Shown here: piece by piece, positions 8,230 to 17,073 of the stretch | Layout of the letters: every line of letters begins with the position of its first letter | Position numbering within the stretch: position 1 is the stretch's first letter | From: Flavobacterium sp. 1355 | Lineage (GTDB): Bacteria > Bacteroidota > Bacteroidia > Flavobacteriales > Flavobacteriaceae | Direction of reading: 5' to 3' | NCBI RefSeq assembly: GCF_017833415.1 | Contig: NZ_JAFICC010000002.1 | Span: 62,001 to 126,000, forward strand | Length of the DNA: 64,000 nt | Position numbers and translations under genes: made by a program | The notes under the pieces: model-generated | The model's input: only the letters and a program-made list of their open reading frames with translations | Database searches by the model: none | What the model was told of the DNA's origin: nothing

Positions 8230-9090
8230 TTAAAATATTACTGTATCATTGTAAACTGCATTTTCAATTATTTTTTCTTTCAAAAAAGTTATTTTTCTAG
8301 TTTTATTTTTAGTGTAATCATAAACAATAGAGTCTCCTTTTGTTTGAATAACTGCCTTTAAATTTCCGAATAATTTCACCTTATAAAATCCTCCTTTTTG
8401 GTTATAAAATGTATTTTCAATTAGCGGATAATGGCTTTGAAAATATTCTTTTTGTACATGAATACCTACACGTTTTCCTTTTAGGTATTTACCTTCCCTT
8501 ATTATTGTATCGTTATTATATTTTTTGTAATAACCTGTACCTTCTTTTCCGAAGTCTTCCTTATAAATAATTTTTCCCTTTGTGTTATAACACACAAATT
8601 TGTCTCGGTATTGGTCATTTTTATCTAAGGTATATACCTGGGCCAAAATGTTATTTAGATAATACTCTTTCTGAATGCCAACTTGTTCTCCGTTATTAAA
8701 ATGATATACTGATAAAAAATTTCCATTAGAAGGATCGTATTGTATTACAAATCCATCAAACTCACCTTTATCATTATAATGTTCTTCTGCACTCAATGCA
8801 TCTTTATAATAAAGTTTCCATAAACCAACCTTTTTTCTGTTTTTAATTTTGCCTATTGAATAATTATTTATTATATCAGAATTATATATTTTATAGTATC
8901 CGTTTCTCTTTACAAAATTGCTGTCTTTTTCAAACAGAAGAATTGTATCTAAAGGAATTTGGTATGAGCTATCTTTATATATTATACATTTTTCTATCCA
9001 TGGCTGTTTTGGATTTTTATCACAGCTTATCAGGAAAATAGCTGTCAGCAATAAAACTTTTCTAAAATATTTTGATTTAATACATTTCAT
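8230..9090 (-). CDS. Lipoprotein with MORN-like repeats, probable immunity partner of the amidase effector
   Basis: A 286-residue protein with a lipoprotein signal (hydrophobic core then LISCDK, lipidated Cys at about 23). The body is a series of short aromatic repeats such as NGYYKIYN, VGLWKLYYKD and GYYKKYNND, like the YwqK/MORN-type proteins. It lies 45 bp upstream in the same transcriptional direction of the cysteine-hydrolase gene. A periplasmic lipoprotein beside a cell-wall hydrolase is the usual layout for an immunity protein; the function is inferred from position only. Confidence 0.55.
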   Translation of the reverse strand: MKCIKSKYFRKVLLLTAIFLISCDKNPKQPWIEKCIIYKDSSYQIPLDTILLFEKDSNFVKRNGYYKIYNSDIINNYSIGKIKNRKKVGLWKLYYKDALSAEEHYNDKGEFDGFVIQYDPSNGNFLSVYHFNNGEQVGIQKEYYLNNILAQVYTLDKNDQYRDKFVCYNTKGKIIYKEDFGKEGTGYYKKYNNDTIIREGKYLKGKRVGIHVQKEYFQSHYPLIENTFYNQKGGFYKVKLFGNLKAVIQTKGDSIVYDYTKNKTRKITFLKEKIIENAVYNDTVIF

Positions 9091-9264
9091 ATTTCAAATA
9101 TTATCACCAGGAATTTCTAATTAATCCATATGTCTTTTTACCAATTTCATAGAAAAAACCTAATCGAAACTTTTAATTTAACCCAATTATCACTCTATCC
9201 AAAATCTTTTTGGAATTCCATTTTATTCTAGATATAAATAATAACAATTTTGTATGTCAATAGG

Positions 9265-9360
9265 TTACCAACCTTTTTTGATATTTTTTTTGTCATCAGA
9301 TACCTCAAATTCTATAGTAATAGATTTAACATCATCATTATCTTTCTTCAATCCTATATC
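9265..9360 (-). pseudogene. Gene remnant downstream of the small lipoprotein
   Basis: An open stretch reading DIGLKKDNDDVKSITIEF and ending NIKKGW before a stop has no start codon. It lies just after the early stop of the lipoprotein at 9376-9567 in a different phase, so it may be the lost 3' end of that gene. The rest of 9091-9375 shows nothing clear. Confidence 0.35.
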
Positions 9361-9375
9361 TTTTTAACCTTTTTA

Positions 9376-9567
9376 CTATCTATAAAATAATTCGAATAGA
9401 ATCTGTTTTTCTCGTATAAATTGATGCAATTCCGCTACGTTCATTTGCTCTTCTTGTCCACTTTTAGAATGAACTATTTTTTTCCATATTGAATCAATTT
9501 GCTCACTTTTATTATTGCAAGAGAGCAGAAGCAAACCAATTATGATTAAAGAGATCTTTTTCCTCAT
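9376..9567 (-). CDS. Short lipoprotein, possibly truncated
   Basis: A 63-residue frame with a lipoprotein signal (LLLLSCNNK, lipidated Cys at 17) and a short charged tail. Its ATG overlaps the stop of an upstream membrane-segment fragment (ATGA). A coding-like remnant in another phase follows, so the gene may have lost its 3' half by frameshift. Lipoproteins in this island sit beside effectors; this may be a former immunity gene. No family recognised. Confidence 0.4.
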   Translation of the reverse strand: MRKKISLIIIGLLLLSCNNKSEQIDSIWKKIVHSKSGQEEQMNVAELHQFIREKQILFELFYR

Positions 9568-9710
9568 TGTATTCTCTGTCGATATTCTTGCTTAAAAAAA
9601 TTTATTACAAAAAATGCAATAACAATCCCTATGAAACATAGAAAAAAAATATTCCTAGACCATTTATCTTCAGCTTGTTCATCTCTTAGATTTGTTTTAC
9701 AAAATCTAAT
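9564..9710 (-). pseudogene. Fragment encoding one transmembrane segment
   Basis: A startless reading frame, RDEQAEDKW, then a hydrophobic run (NIFFLCFIGIVIAFFVINFF) and KQEYRQRIQ before a TGA that overlaps the next ATG. The upstream frame is closed by a stop at about 9711. It looks like the 3' end of a small membrane protein gene in the decayed cassette. Confidence 0.35.
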
Positions 9711-9766
9711 TTAATAGCACCATAGTAATCCTCCTAAATCTGAAACTATTACATATCTCATATATA

Positions 9767-9990
9767 TTAAAATTTATGCTGCTTAATTCTAAATAATACA
9801 TCATTATCAATATAACTTTCGGTTTTTTCCTTAAAATAATTCACAGCTTTTGCGCTAGAGTTTGAAAATGAATCAGATCCTGCTCCTGCATTTGAGAACT
9901 TAAGATAACATCAATTGTAAATACTTTGCCCTTAACTAAGATATATGGTAATTTTTTCGTTATAAAATCTGAGCCTCGATAATTCTAGGA
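9767..9990 (-). pseudogene. Decayed effector C-terminal remnant
   Basis: The 490-bp gap 9568-10057 is not empty. On the minus strand one phase reads LPYILVKGKVFTIDVIL and a shifted phase continues FSNAGAGSDSFSNSSAKAVN, then YFKEKTESYIDNDVLF to a stop at 9767. This is coding-like sequence with at least one frameshift and no start. Its place ahead of membrane and lipoprotein fragments mimics effector then immunity order. Confidence 0.4.
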
Positions 9991-10057
9991 AGATCGGAGC
10001 CTTTACTTAGAATTTATATTGCTAAAATCAGTAACAAAAAAATGAAAAAGATCACTT

Positions 10058-10432
10058 TTAAAAGTCTGAATGCTTATCATATTCAAAACTATCAAAAGGT
10101 ATCCACTGGTTTTGTTTTTTAGTATACCACACTGCAATTCGTATAGAATCGTTTTTACTCCAGATTGCTTCTTTTATACTTATTTTTATTCCACTTTTAT
10201 AGTATTTTCCTATTCCTGCTCTTATTCCCGGAAAAATTTCATTTTCTTTTGCATTATCAAAAACTGATGTTTCAATTGGTTCACCGTAATATTCTAAAGC
10301 TTCTTTATAAGAAAAATTTAATAGCTGTTCTTTAGTTGCGGGATTCTTTTCCATAATTTGCTTTGATTTTTTATCCTTACAACCTAATAATACGGCTAGG
10401 CAGAAAAAAAATATCAAAATTTTTGTTCTCAT
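10058..10432 (-). CDS. Lipoprotein, probable immunity partner of the metalloprotease effector
   Basis: A 124-residue protein with a lipoprotein signal (FFFCLAVLLGCKDK, lipidated Cys at 18) and a ~105-residue periplasmic domain. Its ATG overlaps the stop of the metalloprotease gene, indicating coupled translation. No family was recognised. The coupling to a predicted protease effector in a TssD operon supports a role in self-protection; direct enzyme inhibition is inference. Confidence 0.55.
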   Translation of the reverse strand: MRTKILIFFFCLAVLLGCKDKKSKQIMEKNPATKEQLLNFSYKEALEYYGEPIETSVFDNAKENEIFPGIRAGIGKYYKSGIKISIKEAIWSKNDSIRIAVWYTKKQNQWIPFDSFEYDKHSDF

Positions 10433-11073
10433 AATGACAGATTAAAATTTGTATTAGGTATTATCGAATTTATTTCGCGAAGTATAAAATCGAAATGTCG
10501 AATTCTTAATTCCATTCCTACATTCATAATGCTTACTTTATCATTATAAAATTGTCCTCCAGAATTATATTCATCAGCATGCATACCGGGTACTGAACTA
10601 CTGTTTCCAATTGCATGGCCAAATTCATGTGGAATATTTTTTTGTAGGACCAGTGCCGGAGCACCAACTTTTCTAAGTGGAATTATGTCAACCGTATATA
10701 GCCTGATTTGCTGAATATTCCAGTTTACATAAGGTCTATTGCTAAAATCTCTTGGCGCAACTTTAATTACATCTACGTTCCAGTGTGGATTTACAACAGT
10801 CCATTGAATATCAAATGACAATTTGAAAATTGCATTCTTTTCATCTTTTGCAAATTTCGAACTTCCAGTCACTTTTAATCGCGCCCTTCTATTCCATACT
10901 TTATCCATTTCTTTTTCAAATGCTTTATGCATTTTTTGTTTATCTGTGTAACCCCAATTATTAAAGCCATTTGATATCCAATTATATTTCCAGCGCTCAA
11001 TAACTAAAATATTTTTATTTTCGGTATCGATATCAATATCTAATCTTGGAGTTTTTTTTATAATGTGTCCCAT
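10429..11073 (-). CDS. Metzincin-like zinc metalloprotease, candidate T6SS effector
   Basis: The start is set at the ATG at 11073 (MGHIIKKTPRL), 11 bp after the tssD stop, rather than an upstream TTG that would overlap tssD. The ~214-residue protein has no signal peptide. Near residue 150 it has the zinc-binding HEFGHAIG motif, a nearby His (GMHADEY) that could be the third ligand, and SIMNVG resembling a metzincin Met-turn. The order tssD, protease, lipoprotein suggests cargo loaded with the Hcp tube and a cognate immunity protein. Substrate unknown; no family name can be given from sequence alone. Confidence 0.65.
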   Translation of the reverse strand: MGHIIKKTPRLDIDIDTENKNILVIERWKYNWISNGFNNWGYTDKQKMHKAFEKEMDKVWNRRARLKVTGSSKFAKDEKNAIFKLSFDIQWTVVNPHWNVDVIKVAPRDFSNRPYVNWNIQQIRLYTVDIIPLRKVGAPALVLQKNIPHEFGHAIGNSSSVPGMHADEYNSGGQFYNDKVSIMNVGMELRIRHFDFILREINSIIPNTNFNLSL

Positions 11074-11084
11074 AACAATATTTT

Positions 11085-11477
11085 TTATGAGTTCTTCCAA
11101 TTATTTTCAAATGCAGTATTGCCAATTTTAATTTCACTCGCAGTAATCAAAATTTCGGTTCTCATGGGTATGGTACCTTCATTTCTAAAGCTTTTATGAA
11201 AAGAAATACAATATCCTTTTCTAAAGCTTACATTTTTCATTGTACTCATGGCATCTCTGCGATAAAAAATAATTTTTCCGTCTTTAGTACTAGTTTGTGA
11301 AACCATCCAGCCAGAAAATAAATCTGTACCTGTACTTTCTACTACTAACCTGATTTGTCCTCCCTTTGCTTTATTTGCCGGCTTTCCGTTATTGTCTGTC
11401 GCTTGTATAAATGTGACATCAAATTCTAAAACATTGAACGATTCATTGTCTACTTCTAATTTTGCTAAAAAACTCAT
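11085..11477 (-). CDS. tssD: T6SS tube protein TssD (Hcp of Bacteroidota)
   Basis: A 130-residue protein with the characteristic TssD pattern: MSFLAKLEVDNESFNVLEF start, a GGQIRLVVESTGTDLF motif, a DGKIIFYRRDAMS motif and a TAFENNWKNS end. Hcp hexamers stack into the expelled tube of the T6SS and can carry small effectors in their lumen. Full length for the family. It heads the minus-strand payload island; the sheath and baseplate genes are elsewhere, so this is an auxiliary copy. Confidence 0.9.
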   Translation of the reverse strand: MSFLAKLEVDNESFNVLEFDVTFIQATDNNGKPANKAKGGQIRLVVESTGTDLFSGWMVSQTSTKDGKIIFYRRDAMSTMKNVSFRKGYCISFHKSFRNEGTIPMRTEILITASEIKIGNTAFENNWKNS

Positions 11478-11615
11478 ATCTATAAATTATTAATTAATTA
11501 TTGGCGGAATTATTAAATATTTGTAATCTTTATCTTTCAAATATAATTAATTTAGCAAAATAAAACTGTTAAATTTTAATATTTTATAAGTTAAATACTA
11601 CTTTTTTGTTTTTTG

Positions 11616-11653
11616 GCAAAAAAATGGGCTTTAGTTTTTAACTAAAAGCCCAT
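11616..11653 (-). terminator. Terminator after mfd
   Basis: On the minus strand ATGGGCTTTTAGT pairs with ACTAAAGCCCAT around a TAAAA-type loop and is followed by a T run (A run at 11617-11623 on the plus strand). It lies 24 bp after the mfd stop. Confidence 0.75.
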
Positions 11654-11676
11654 GTTGTATTATAAAAAATATAAAA

Positions 11677-14600
11677 TTATTCCTCAAACAACTCCATCAA
11701 TTCCAACGCACGTTTTATTGATTTTACATTATCAAAAGTCAACAACAAACGTAAGCCGTTTACGGTTTGTTTTTCTTTCATTTTGCAGAGTGAACTATGT
11801 TTTTGAACAAAGGTCAAAACGTTTCGGAACTTCGAGGATTGATAATAATCAGATTGCTGATCGGAGACGAAATAACCAATCATTTTACCTTGTTTCAAAA
11901 CTAATTTCTCGATTCCAACTTTTGTTGCGATCCATTTTATTCGGATGCTGTTTAACAATGCAGTCGCTTGTTTTGGCAACGGTCCGAAACGGTCGATCAG
12001 TTTTCTTTCGTATTCCTGTAAACCAGCTTCGTCTTTTATTGCGCCCAGTTCGTTGTATAAAACCAAACGCTCTGAAACGTTATTAATATATTCATCTGGG
12101 AACAGCAACTCAAAATCGGCATCGATTTGAATGTCTTTTACGTATTCTTTGGTATCGATATTATTTTCTTCCGGATATAAATCTTTGAATTCATTTTCCT
12201 TCAATTCTTCGATGGCTTCGTTCATGATTTTTTGGTACGTATCAAAACCAATTTCATTAATGAAACCACTTTGTTCGCCACCTAATAAATCTCCGGCACC
12301 ACGAATTTCAAGATCTTTCATGGCGATGTTAAAACCGCTTCCAAGTTCACTAAATTGTTCCAAAGCCTGAATACGTTTTCTGGCGTCTTCGGTTATAGAT
12401 GAATACGGCGGACAGATGAAATAACAGAATGCTTTTTTGTTGCTTCGCCCTACTCGACCACGCATTTGATGCAAATCTGATAATCCGAAATTATTGGCAT
12501 TGTTGATGAAAATCGTGTTGGCATTTGGTACATCCAAACCGCTTTCGATAATTGTGGTGGCCACTAAAACGTCAAAATCGCCGTTCATGAAACCTAACAT
12601 TAACTCTTCGAGTTTGGCGCCTTCCATTTGTCCGTGACCGATTCCGACTCTGGCATTTGGTACCAAACGCTGAATCATTCCGGCCACTTCTTTGATATTT
12701 TCGATTCGATTATTGATAAAGAAAACCTGTCCGTTTCGCTGAATTTCATATGAAATCGCATCTCGGATTATTTCTTCATTAAAACCAACAACATTTGTTT
12801 CTATTGGATATCTGTTTGGCGGAGGCGTTGTAATTACAGATAAATCACGTGCTGCCATTAGCGAAAACTGAAGTGTTCTCGGAATTGGTGTTGCCGTTAA
12901 TGTTAACGTATCCACATTTGCAGCAATCGTTTTTAATTTATCTTTTACGTTTACACCAAACTTTTGTTCTTCATCAACAATTAATAAACCAAGGTCTTTA
13001 AAAACTACATTTTTGTTGACCAATTGATGTGTTCCAATGACAATGTCCAGTTTTCCTTCGGCTAAATCTTTTAAGGTTTGTGCTTTTTGTTTTGCCGTTC
13101 TAAATCGGTTTAAATACCCAATCGAAACTGGCATATCTTTTAACCTTTCGGTGAAAGTTCTGTAATGCTGGTAAGCCAAAATAGTTGTCGGAACCAAAAC
13201 GGCAACTTGTTTGCTGTTATCAACCGCTTTAAAAGCAGCACGAATCGCAACTTCGGTTTTACCAAAACCAACGTCGCCACAAACCAAACGATCCATTGGG
13301 CGATCGCTTTCCATATCGGCTTTTACTTCTTGTGTTGATTTGGTTTGATCGGGTGTATCTTCATAAATAAACGAACTTTCTAATTCGTTTTGCAGATAAC
13401 TGTCCGGTGCAAACTGAAAACCTTTTTCTAAACGTCGTTTCGCATACAACTGAATCAAGTTGAACGCAATATGTTTGACGCGTGCTTTGGTTTTTTGTTT
13501 TAAAACTTTCCAGGCGTTCGATCCTAGTTTGTAAATTTTAGGTGGCGTTCCGTCTTTTCCGTTGTATTTTGAGATTTTATGAAGCGAGTGAATGCTTACA
13601 TACACGATATCATTATCAGCATAAACCAATTTTATGGCTTCCTGTGTTTTGCCTTCGACCTGAATTTTCTGCAATCCGCCAAACTTTCCGATTCCGTGAT
13701 CGATGTGCGTTACGTAATCACCAACCGAAAGTGCGGTCAATTCTTTTAGCGTAATATTTTGCTTTTTAGAATAGCCGTTTTTAATGTTGAATTTATGATA
13801 ACGCTCAAAAATCTGGTGATCGGTATAAGCCGTAATCTGATTTTCTTCATCAATAAAACCTTGGTACAAAGGCAGTACAATTGTATTATATTGCTTTCGG
13901 ATATTTTCTGAATTAGCTTCATCGAGCGATTCAAAAATATCATGAAAACGTTTTGCCTGCGTTTCATTCGAACAAAACAAATAATTTTTATAGCCGTTAA
14001 AGTGATTGTCGCTCAGATTATTCAGCAATAAATCAAATTGTTTGTTGAAGGAAGGCTGCGGCTGAAAATGGAACTCGAACTTTTTGGTGGTTTTAAAAAT
14101 TGGTTTTGATGCCAATTCTACTATAGAAAAATCCAGTGCACGTTTGATAAACGAACTCTGATTTAAAAATAATTGCTCTGGTGTAGCGTGTTTTATTTCT
14201 CCTGAAAGTTTCTCAAAAGCTTCTTCGGCCCTTGCGAATTGTTTGTCTAACTGACTAAAAAGTCCGTCTGTATTTTGGATAAAAAGAACCGTTTTCTCTG
14301 CAATATAATCTAAGAAACTTTCACGGTTTTCCTGAAAAATCTTGTTTTCTACATTCGGGATAATCGTGATTTTTTTATGGGTTTCTACAGATAATTGCGT
14401 TTCAACATCAAAACTTCTGATGCTGTCTACTTCATTTCCGAAGAATTCAATTCTATACGGATGGTCGTTTGAAAAAGAAAAAACATCGACAATTCCTCCA
14501 CGAACTGAGAATTCGCCGGGCTCTGTAATAAAATCAACTCTTTTGAATTCGTATTCAAACAAAACTTCGTTGATAAAATCAATCGAAATTTTATCGTTCA

Positions 14601-15042
14601 AAGAGACTTTCAGCGTGTTTTTATCCAATTGTTGTCTCGTTACTACTTTCTCAAAAAGTGCTTCGGGATAGGTAACAATTACGGCTGGTTTTTTACGGGA
14701 ATTAATTCGGTTTAAAACCTCAGCACGAAGCAAAACATTGGCATTATCTGTTTCATCTACCTGATACGGACGGCGAAATGAAGCCGGATAAAACAATACG
14801 TCCTGCTCGCCGATCATTTGTTCAAGATCGTTCAAATAATAAGCGGCTTCTTCTTTATTGTCTAAAATAATCAAAAAAGGCAATTCGGTTTTTTTGAAAA
14901 CAGCTCTTATGATAAATGAAACAGCTGATCCCAACAAACCGCTAAGATGCATTTTTACTTGATTTTGCTCTAGTAATTGTGCGGCAATCTGCTGCGCTTT
15001 GGGCAAATTGTCATACGTAGTATATAAGGCGTTTTTACTCAA
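11677..15042 (-). CDS. mfd: Transcription-repair coupling factor Mfd
   Basis: A full-length 1121-residue Mfd. It removes stalled RNA polymerase and recruits UvrA for nucleotide excision repair. The N-terminal UvrB-homology region is followed by the RNA-polymerase interacting domain (LSVGDYVTHIDHGIGKFGG). The translocase carries Walker A CGDVGFGKTEVAIRAAF, a DEEQ box (LLIVDEEQKFGV), TATPIPRTL and the MRGRVGRS helicase motif. A TRCF C-terminal domain ends the protein. The start is TTG at 15042, overlapping the end of the upstream lipoprotein gene; no nearby in-frame ATG precedes it. Confidence 0.95.
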   Translation of the reverse strand: MSKNALYTTYDNLPKAQQIAAQLLEQNQVKMHLSGLLGSAVSFIIRAVFKKTELPFLIILDNKEEAAYYLNDLEQMIGEQDVLFYPASFRRPYQVDETDNANVLLRAEVLNRINSRKKPAVIVTYPEALFEKVVTRQQLDKNTLKVSLNDKISIDFINEVLFEYEFKRVDFITEPGEFSVRGGIVDVFSFSNDHPYRIEFFGNEVDSIRSFDVETQLSVETHKKITIIPNVENKIFQENRESFLDYIAEKTVLFIQNTDGLFSQLDKQFARAEEAFEKLSGEIKHATPEQLFLNQSSFIKRALDFSIVELASKPIFKTTKKFEFHFQPQPSFNKQFDLLLNNLSDNHFNGYKNYLFCSNETQAKRFHDIFESLDEANSENIRKQYNTIVLPLYQGFIDEENQITAYTDHQIFERYHKFNIKNGYSKKQNITLKELTALSVGDYVTHIDHGIGKFGGLQKIQVEGKTQEAIKLVYADNDIVYVSIHSLHKISKYNGKDGTPPKIYKLGSNAWKVLKQKTKARVKHIAFNLIQLYAKRRLEKGFQFAPDSYLQNELESSFIYEDTPDQTKSTQEVKADMESDRPMDRLVCGDVGFGKTEVAIRAAFKAVDNSKQVAVLVPTTILAYQHYRTFTERLKDMPVSIGYLNRFRTAKQKAQTLKDLAEGKLDIVIGTHQLVNKNVVFKDLGLLIVDEEQKFGVNVKDKLKTIAANVDTLTLTATPIPRTLQFSLMAARDLSVITTPPPNRYPIETNVVGFNEEIIRDAISYEIQRNGQVFFINNRIENIKEVAGMIQRLVPNARVGIGHGQMEGAKLEELMLGFMNGDFDVLVATTIIESGLDVPNANTIFINNANNFGLSDLHQMRGRVGRSNKKAFCYFICPPYSSITEDARKRIQALEQFSELGSGFNIAMKDLEIRGAGDLLGGEQSGFINEIGFDTYQKIMNEAIEELKENEFKDLYPEENNIDTKEYVKDIQIDADFELLFPDEYINNVSERLVLYNELGAIKDEAGLQEYERKLIDRFGPLPKQATALLNSIRIKWIATKVGIEKLVLKQGKMIGYFVSDQQSDYYQSSKFRNVLTFVQKHSSLCKMKEKQTVNGLRLLLTFDNVKSIKRALELMELFEE

Positions 15043-15643
15043 CTTTAGGTATATTTTGATCTATAGGCGGTGCAGAGTTTGGTATTGCACGCGCTGTGTC
15101 TAACATTTTTAAGAAATCGGCTTCTCCTTCTTCTTTTGGTATTTTAGCTTTCTCGACAATTTTATCCATTTGTCTCTCTAATGAAACCAATTCTTTGTTG
15201 ATTTCACCAATTAAAAAAGTGACTTTATCATCTGGTATTTGATTCAAATGAATGAACAAGTCCAACATTTTGACTTTAGTAATCAAAATGGAAATTCTGC
15301 TTTTTATCTGAGGCTGATTAAATTGCGCTGGAATATTATTATTTAAAAGAACTGCTTTTTTTGAAATCGCTGTTGATTTTTTCTGAAATGCGCCTATACT
15401 TCTCTTTGGCTTCTCTCCAATTTCTTTCAGAAAGTCGCGCCATTCTGTCCATTCCCTAAAATTTTGTTCAGAAACTTCATTAATTGGTTCATCAATAAAA
15501 ATCCAGGCTTTATTAATATTATTGAAAATTTTCTCGTTCTTTTTAGCCACTTTTTCATTTTCAGCACGACGTCGTTCATCTTCGCCCTGACATGAATGCA
15601 GTACAAAAATCAAAAGAAGAAAAAGAGATATTTTATATTTCAT
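15035..15643 (-). CDS. Lipoprotein of unknown function upstream of mfd
   Basis: The start is chosen at the second ATG (MKYKISLFLLLIF) because it gives a compact lipoprotein signal (VLHSCQ, Cys at about 18); an ATG 12 bp upstream is possible. About 202 residues, strongly charged, mostly helical with likely coiled coils (ENEKVAKKNEKIFNNI and a C-terminal helical bundle). It ends in an overlap with mfd, so both are probably co-transcribed. No domain was recognised and no link with DNA repair can be drawn. Confidence 0.65.
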   Translation of the reverse strand: MKYKISLFLLLIFVLHSCQGEDERRRAENEKVAKKNEKIFNNINKAWIFIDEPINEVSEQNFREWTEWRDFLKEIGEKPKRSIGAFQKKSTAISKKAVLLNNNIPAQFNQPQIKSRISILITKVKMLDLFIHLNQIPDDKVTFLIGEINKELVSLERQMDKIVEKAKIPKEEGEADFLKMLDTARAIPNSAPPIDQNIPKVE

Positions 15644-15736
15644 TTGGTAAAACATTAAGCTACAAAGTTACAAAGTAAATTTACAATTACGAATTCTGTT
15701 TTTTGCTAAAGATTCTATAATTCAAGGTTATTTTTT

Positions 15737-15807
15737 GCCACAGATTTCACTGATTTAATGGATTTTTTTCTTAAAAAATCAATTGAAAAATCTTTTTAAT
15801 CTGTGGC
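15737..15807. repeat. Intergenic palindromic repeat (GCCACAGATT type)
   Basis: Exact 10-bp arms GCCACAGATT (15737-15746) and AATCTGTGGC (15798-15807) enclose an AT-rich centre in the 300-bp gap before tdh. The same arm begins elements near 43.4 and 44.5 kb, so this is a dispersed family, probably MITE- or REP-like. Confidence 0.6.
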
Positions 15808-15921
15808 TAAATTTCTAATTTGGTGTAAAGTTTTGAATAGGGAATAATCTAAAAAACAAACTTTATTATTGTTAATTTTTTAATTTTTGTTTCTAAAAAG
15901 AATACTTATTTGCGAAAACGT

Positions 15922-15929
15922 TATATTTG
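15922..15929 (+). promoter_or_regulatory. Bacteroidota -7 promoter element of tdh
   Basis: TATATTTG matches TAnnTTTG and lies 20 bp before the tdh ATG. No convincing -33 TTTG is seen at the usual spacing. Confidence 0.55.
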
Positions 15930-15949
15930 CAATACTAAATCCCAAATAA

Positions 15950-16888
15950 ATGAATCCAAAAATATTGATCATTGGTGCTTGCGGTCAGATTGGGACAGAA
16001 CTGACTCAAAAGCTCCGTAAGTTATACGGAACAGAAAATGTAATTGCTTCTGATATCCGAAAATTAAATGCTGATGTTGTAAATTCAGGTCCGTTTGAAG
16101 TGGTCAATGCTTTAGATTTTAATCAAATCGAACATCTTGTAGAGATACATAAAATTACAGATGTTTATTTAATGGCGGCACTTTTATCGGCTACAGCCGA
16201 AAAAAACCCTGCATTTGCCTGGGATTTAAATATGAACTCACTTTTTCATGTTTTAAATCTGGCGAAAGCAAAAAAAATTAAGAAGATATTCTGGCCATCG
16301 AGTATCGCTGTTTTTGGGCCTACAACTCCAAAAGAGAACACGCCGCAATACACTATAATGGAACCTTCTACAGTTTACGGAATAAGTAAACAAGCCGGTG
16401 AAAGATGGTGTGAATATTACCATAATATCTATGGTGTTGATGTCCGCAGTATTCGTTATCCGGGTTTAATTAGCTGGTCTACTCCTCCGGGCGGCGGAAC
16501 TACAGATTATGCTGTTGATATTTTTTATAAGGCTATTGCCGATAAAAAATACGAATGCTTTTTATCTTCAGAGACAAAAATGCCAATGATGTATATGGAT
16601 GATGCAATTAATGCAACTATCAATATTATGCAGGCGCCTGCTGAGGATATCAAAATACATTCTTCTTATAATTTGGCAGCAATGAGTTTTACCCCGACAG
16701 AAATTGCTAATGAAATTAAAAAGCATATTCCGGAATTTGAAATCACTTACAATCCTGATTTCCGTCAAAAAATTGCGGACAGCTGGCCGGCAAGTATTGA
16801 TGACAGTTCTGCAAGAGAAGACTGGAACTGGAAACATACTTTTGATTTGGAATCAATGACTAAAGATATGTTGGAGCATTTGGGATAA
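15950..16888 (+). CDS. tdh: L-threonine 3-dehydrogenase, SDR (epimerase-like) type
   Basis: A 312-residue extended short-chain dehydrogenase. The NAD-binding glycine motif is at the N-terminus (ILIIGACGQIGTELTQKL), the catalytic Ser lies in WPSSIAVFGP, and Tyr/Lys in the YxxxK motif VYGISKQAG. The RSIRYPGLISW and DYAVDIFYKA segments are typical of the short-chain threonine dehydrogenases of Flavobacterium. It oxidises L-threonine to 2-amino-3-ketobutyrate. It is a single gene with its own promoter and terminator. A related UDP-sugar epimerase is the alternative but fits less well. Confidence 0.8.
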   Translation: MNPKILIIGACGQIGTELTQKLRKLYGTENVIASDIRKLNADVVNSGPFEVVNALDFNQIEHLVEIHKITDVYLMAALLSATAEKNPAFAWDLNMNSLFHVLNLAKAKKIKKIFWPSSIAVFGPTTPKENTPQYTIMEPSTVYGISKQAGERWCEYYHNIYGVDVRSIRYPGLISWSTPPGGGTTDYAVDIFYKAIADKKYECFLSSETKMPMMYMDDAINATINIMQAPAEDIKIHSSYNLAAMSFTPTEIANEIKKHIPEFEITYNPDFRQKIADSWPASIDDSSAREDWNWKHTFDLESMTKDMLEHLG

Positions 16889-16908
16889 CCTGAATCTCTG
16901 CTGATTTA

Positions 16909-16957
16909 AGCGTGCTATTTTAAAAGAAAATACTTTTAAAATAGCACGCTTTTTTTA
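16909..16957 (+). terminator. Terminator after tdh
   Basis: A perfect 18-bp stem (AGCGTGCTATTTTAAAAG with its complement), a loop of AAAATA, then a run of T. Strong bidirectional intrinsic terminator. Confidence 0.9.
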
Positions 16958-17073
16958 GTTCATTTTTTAGATACGCTTTTAATGATTGCATAATTTTCTT
17001 ACTTTTGGTTTTAAAATAATTTCAAATTTTATCTTAAAAACATCAATCAAATCACAACAAAAACGTTAATCGA

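Noticed and set aside
11652..12086. A 144-codon plus-strand frame at the 3' end of mfd
   Set aside because: It is an antisense shadow of mfd and spans the mfd terminator; no independent evidence.
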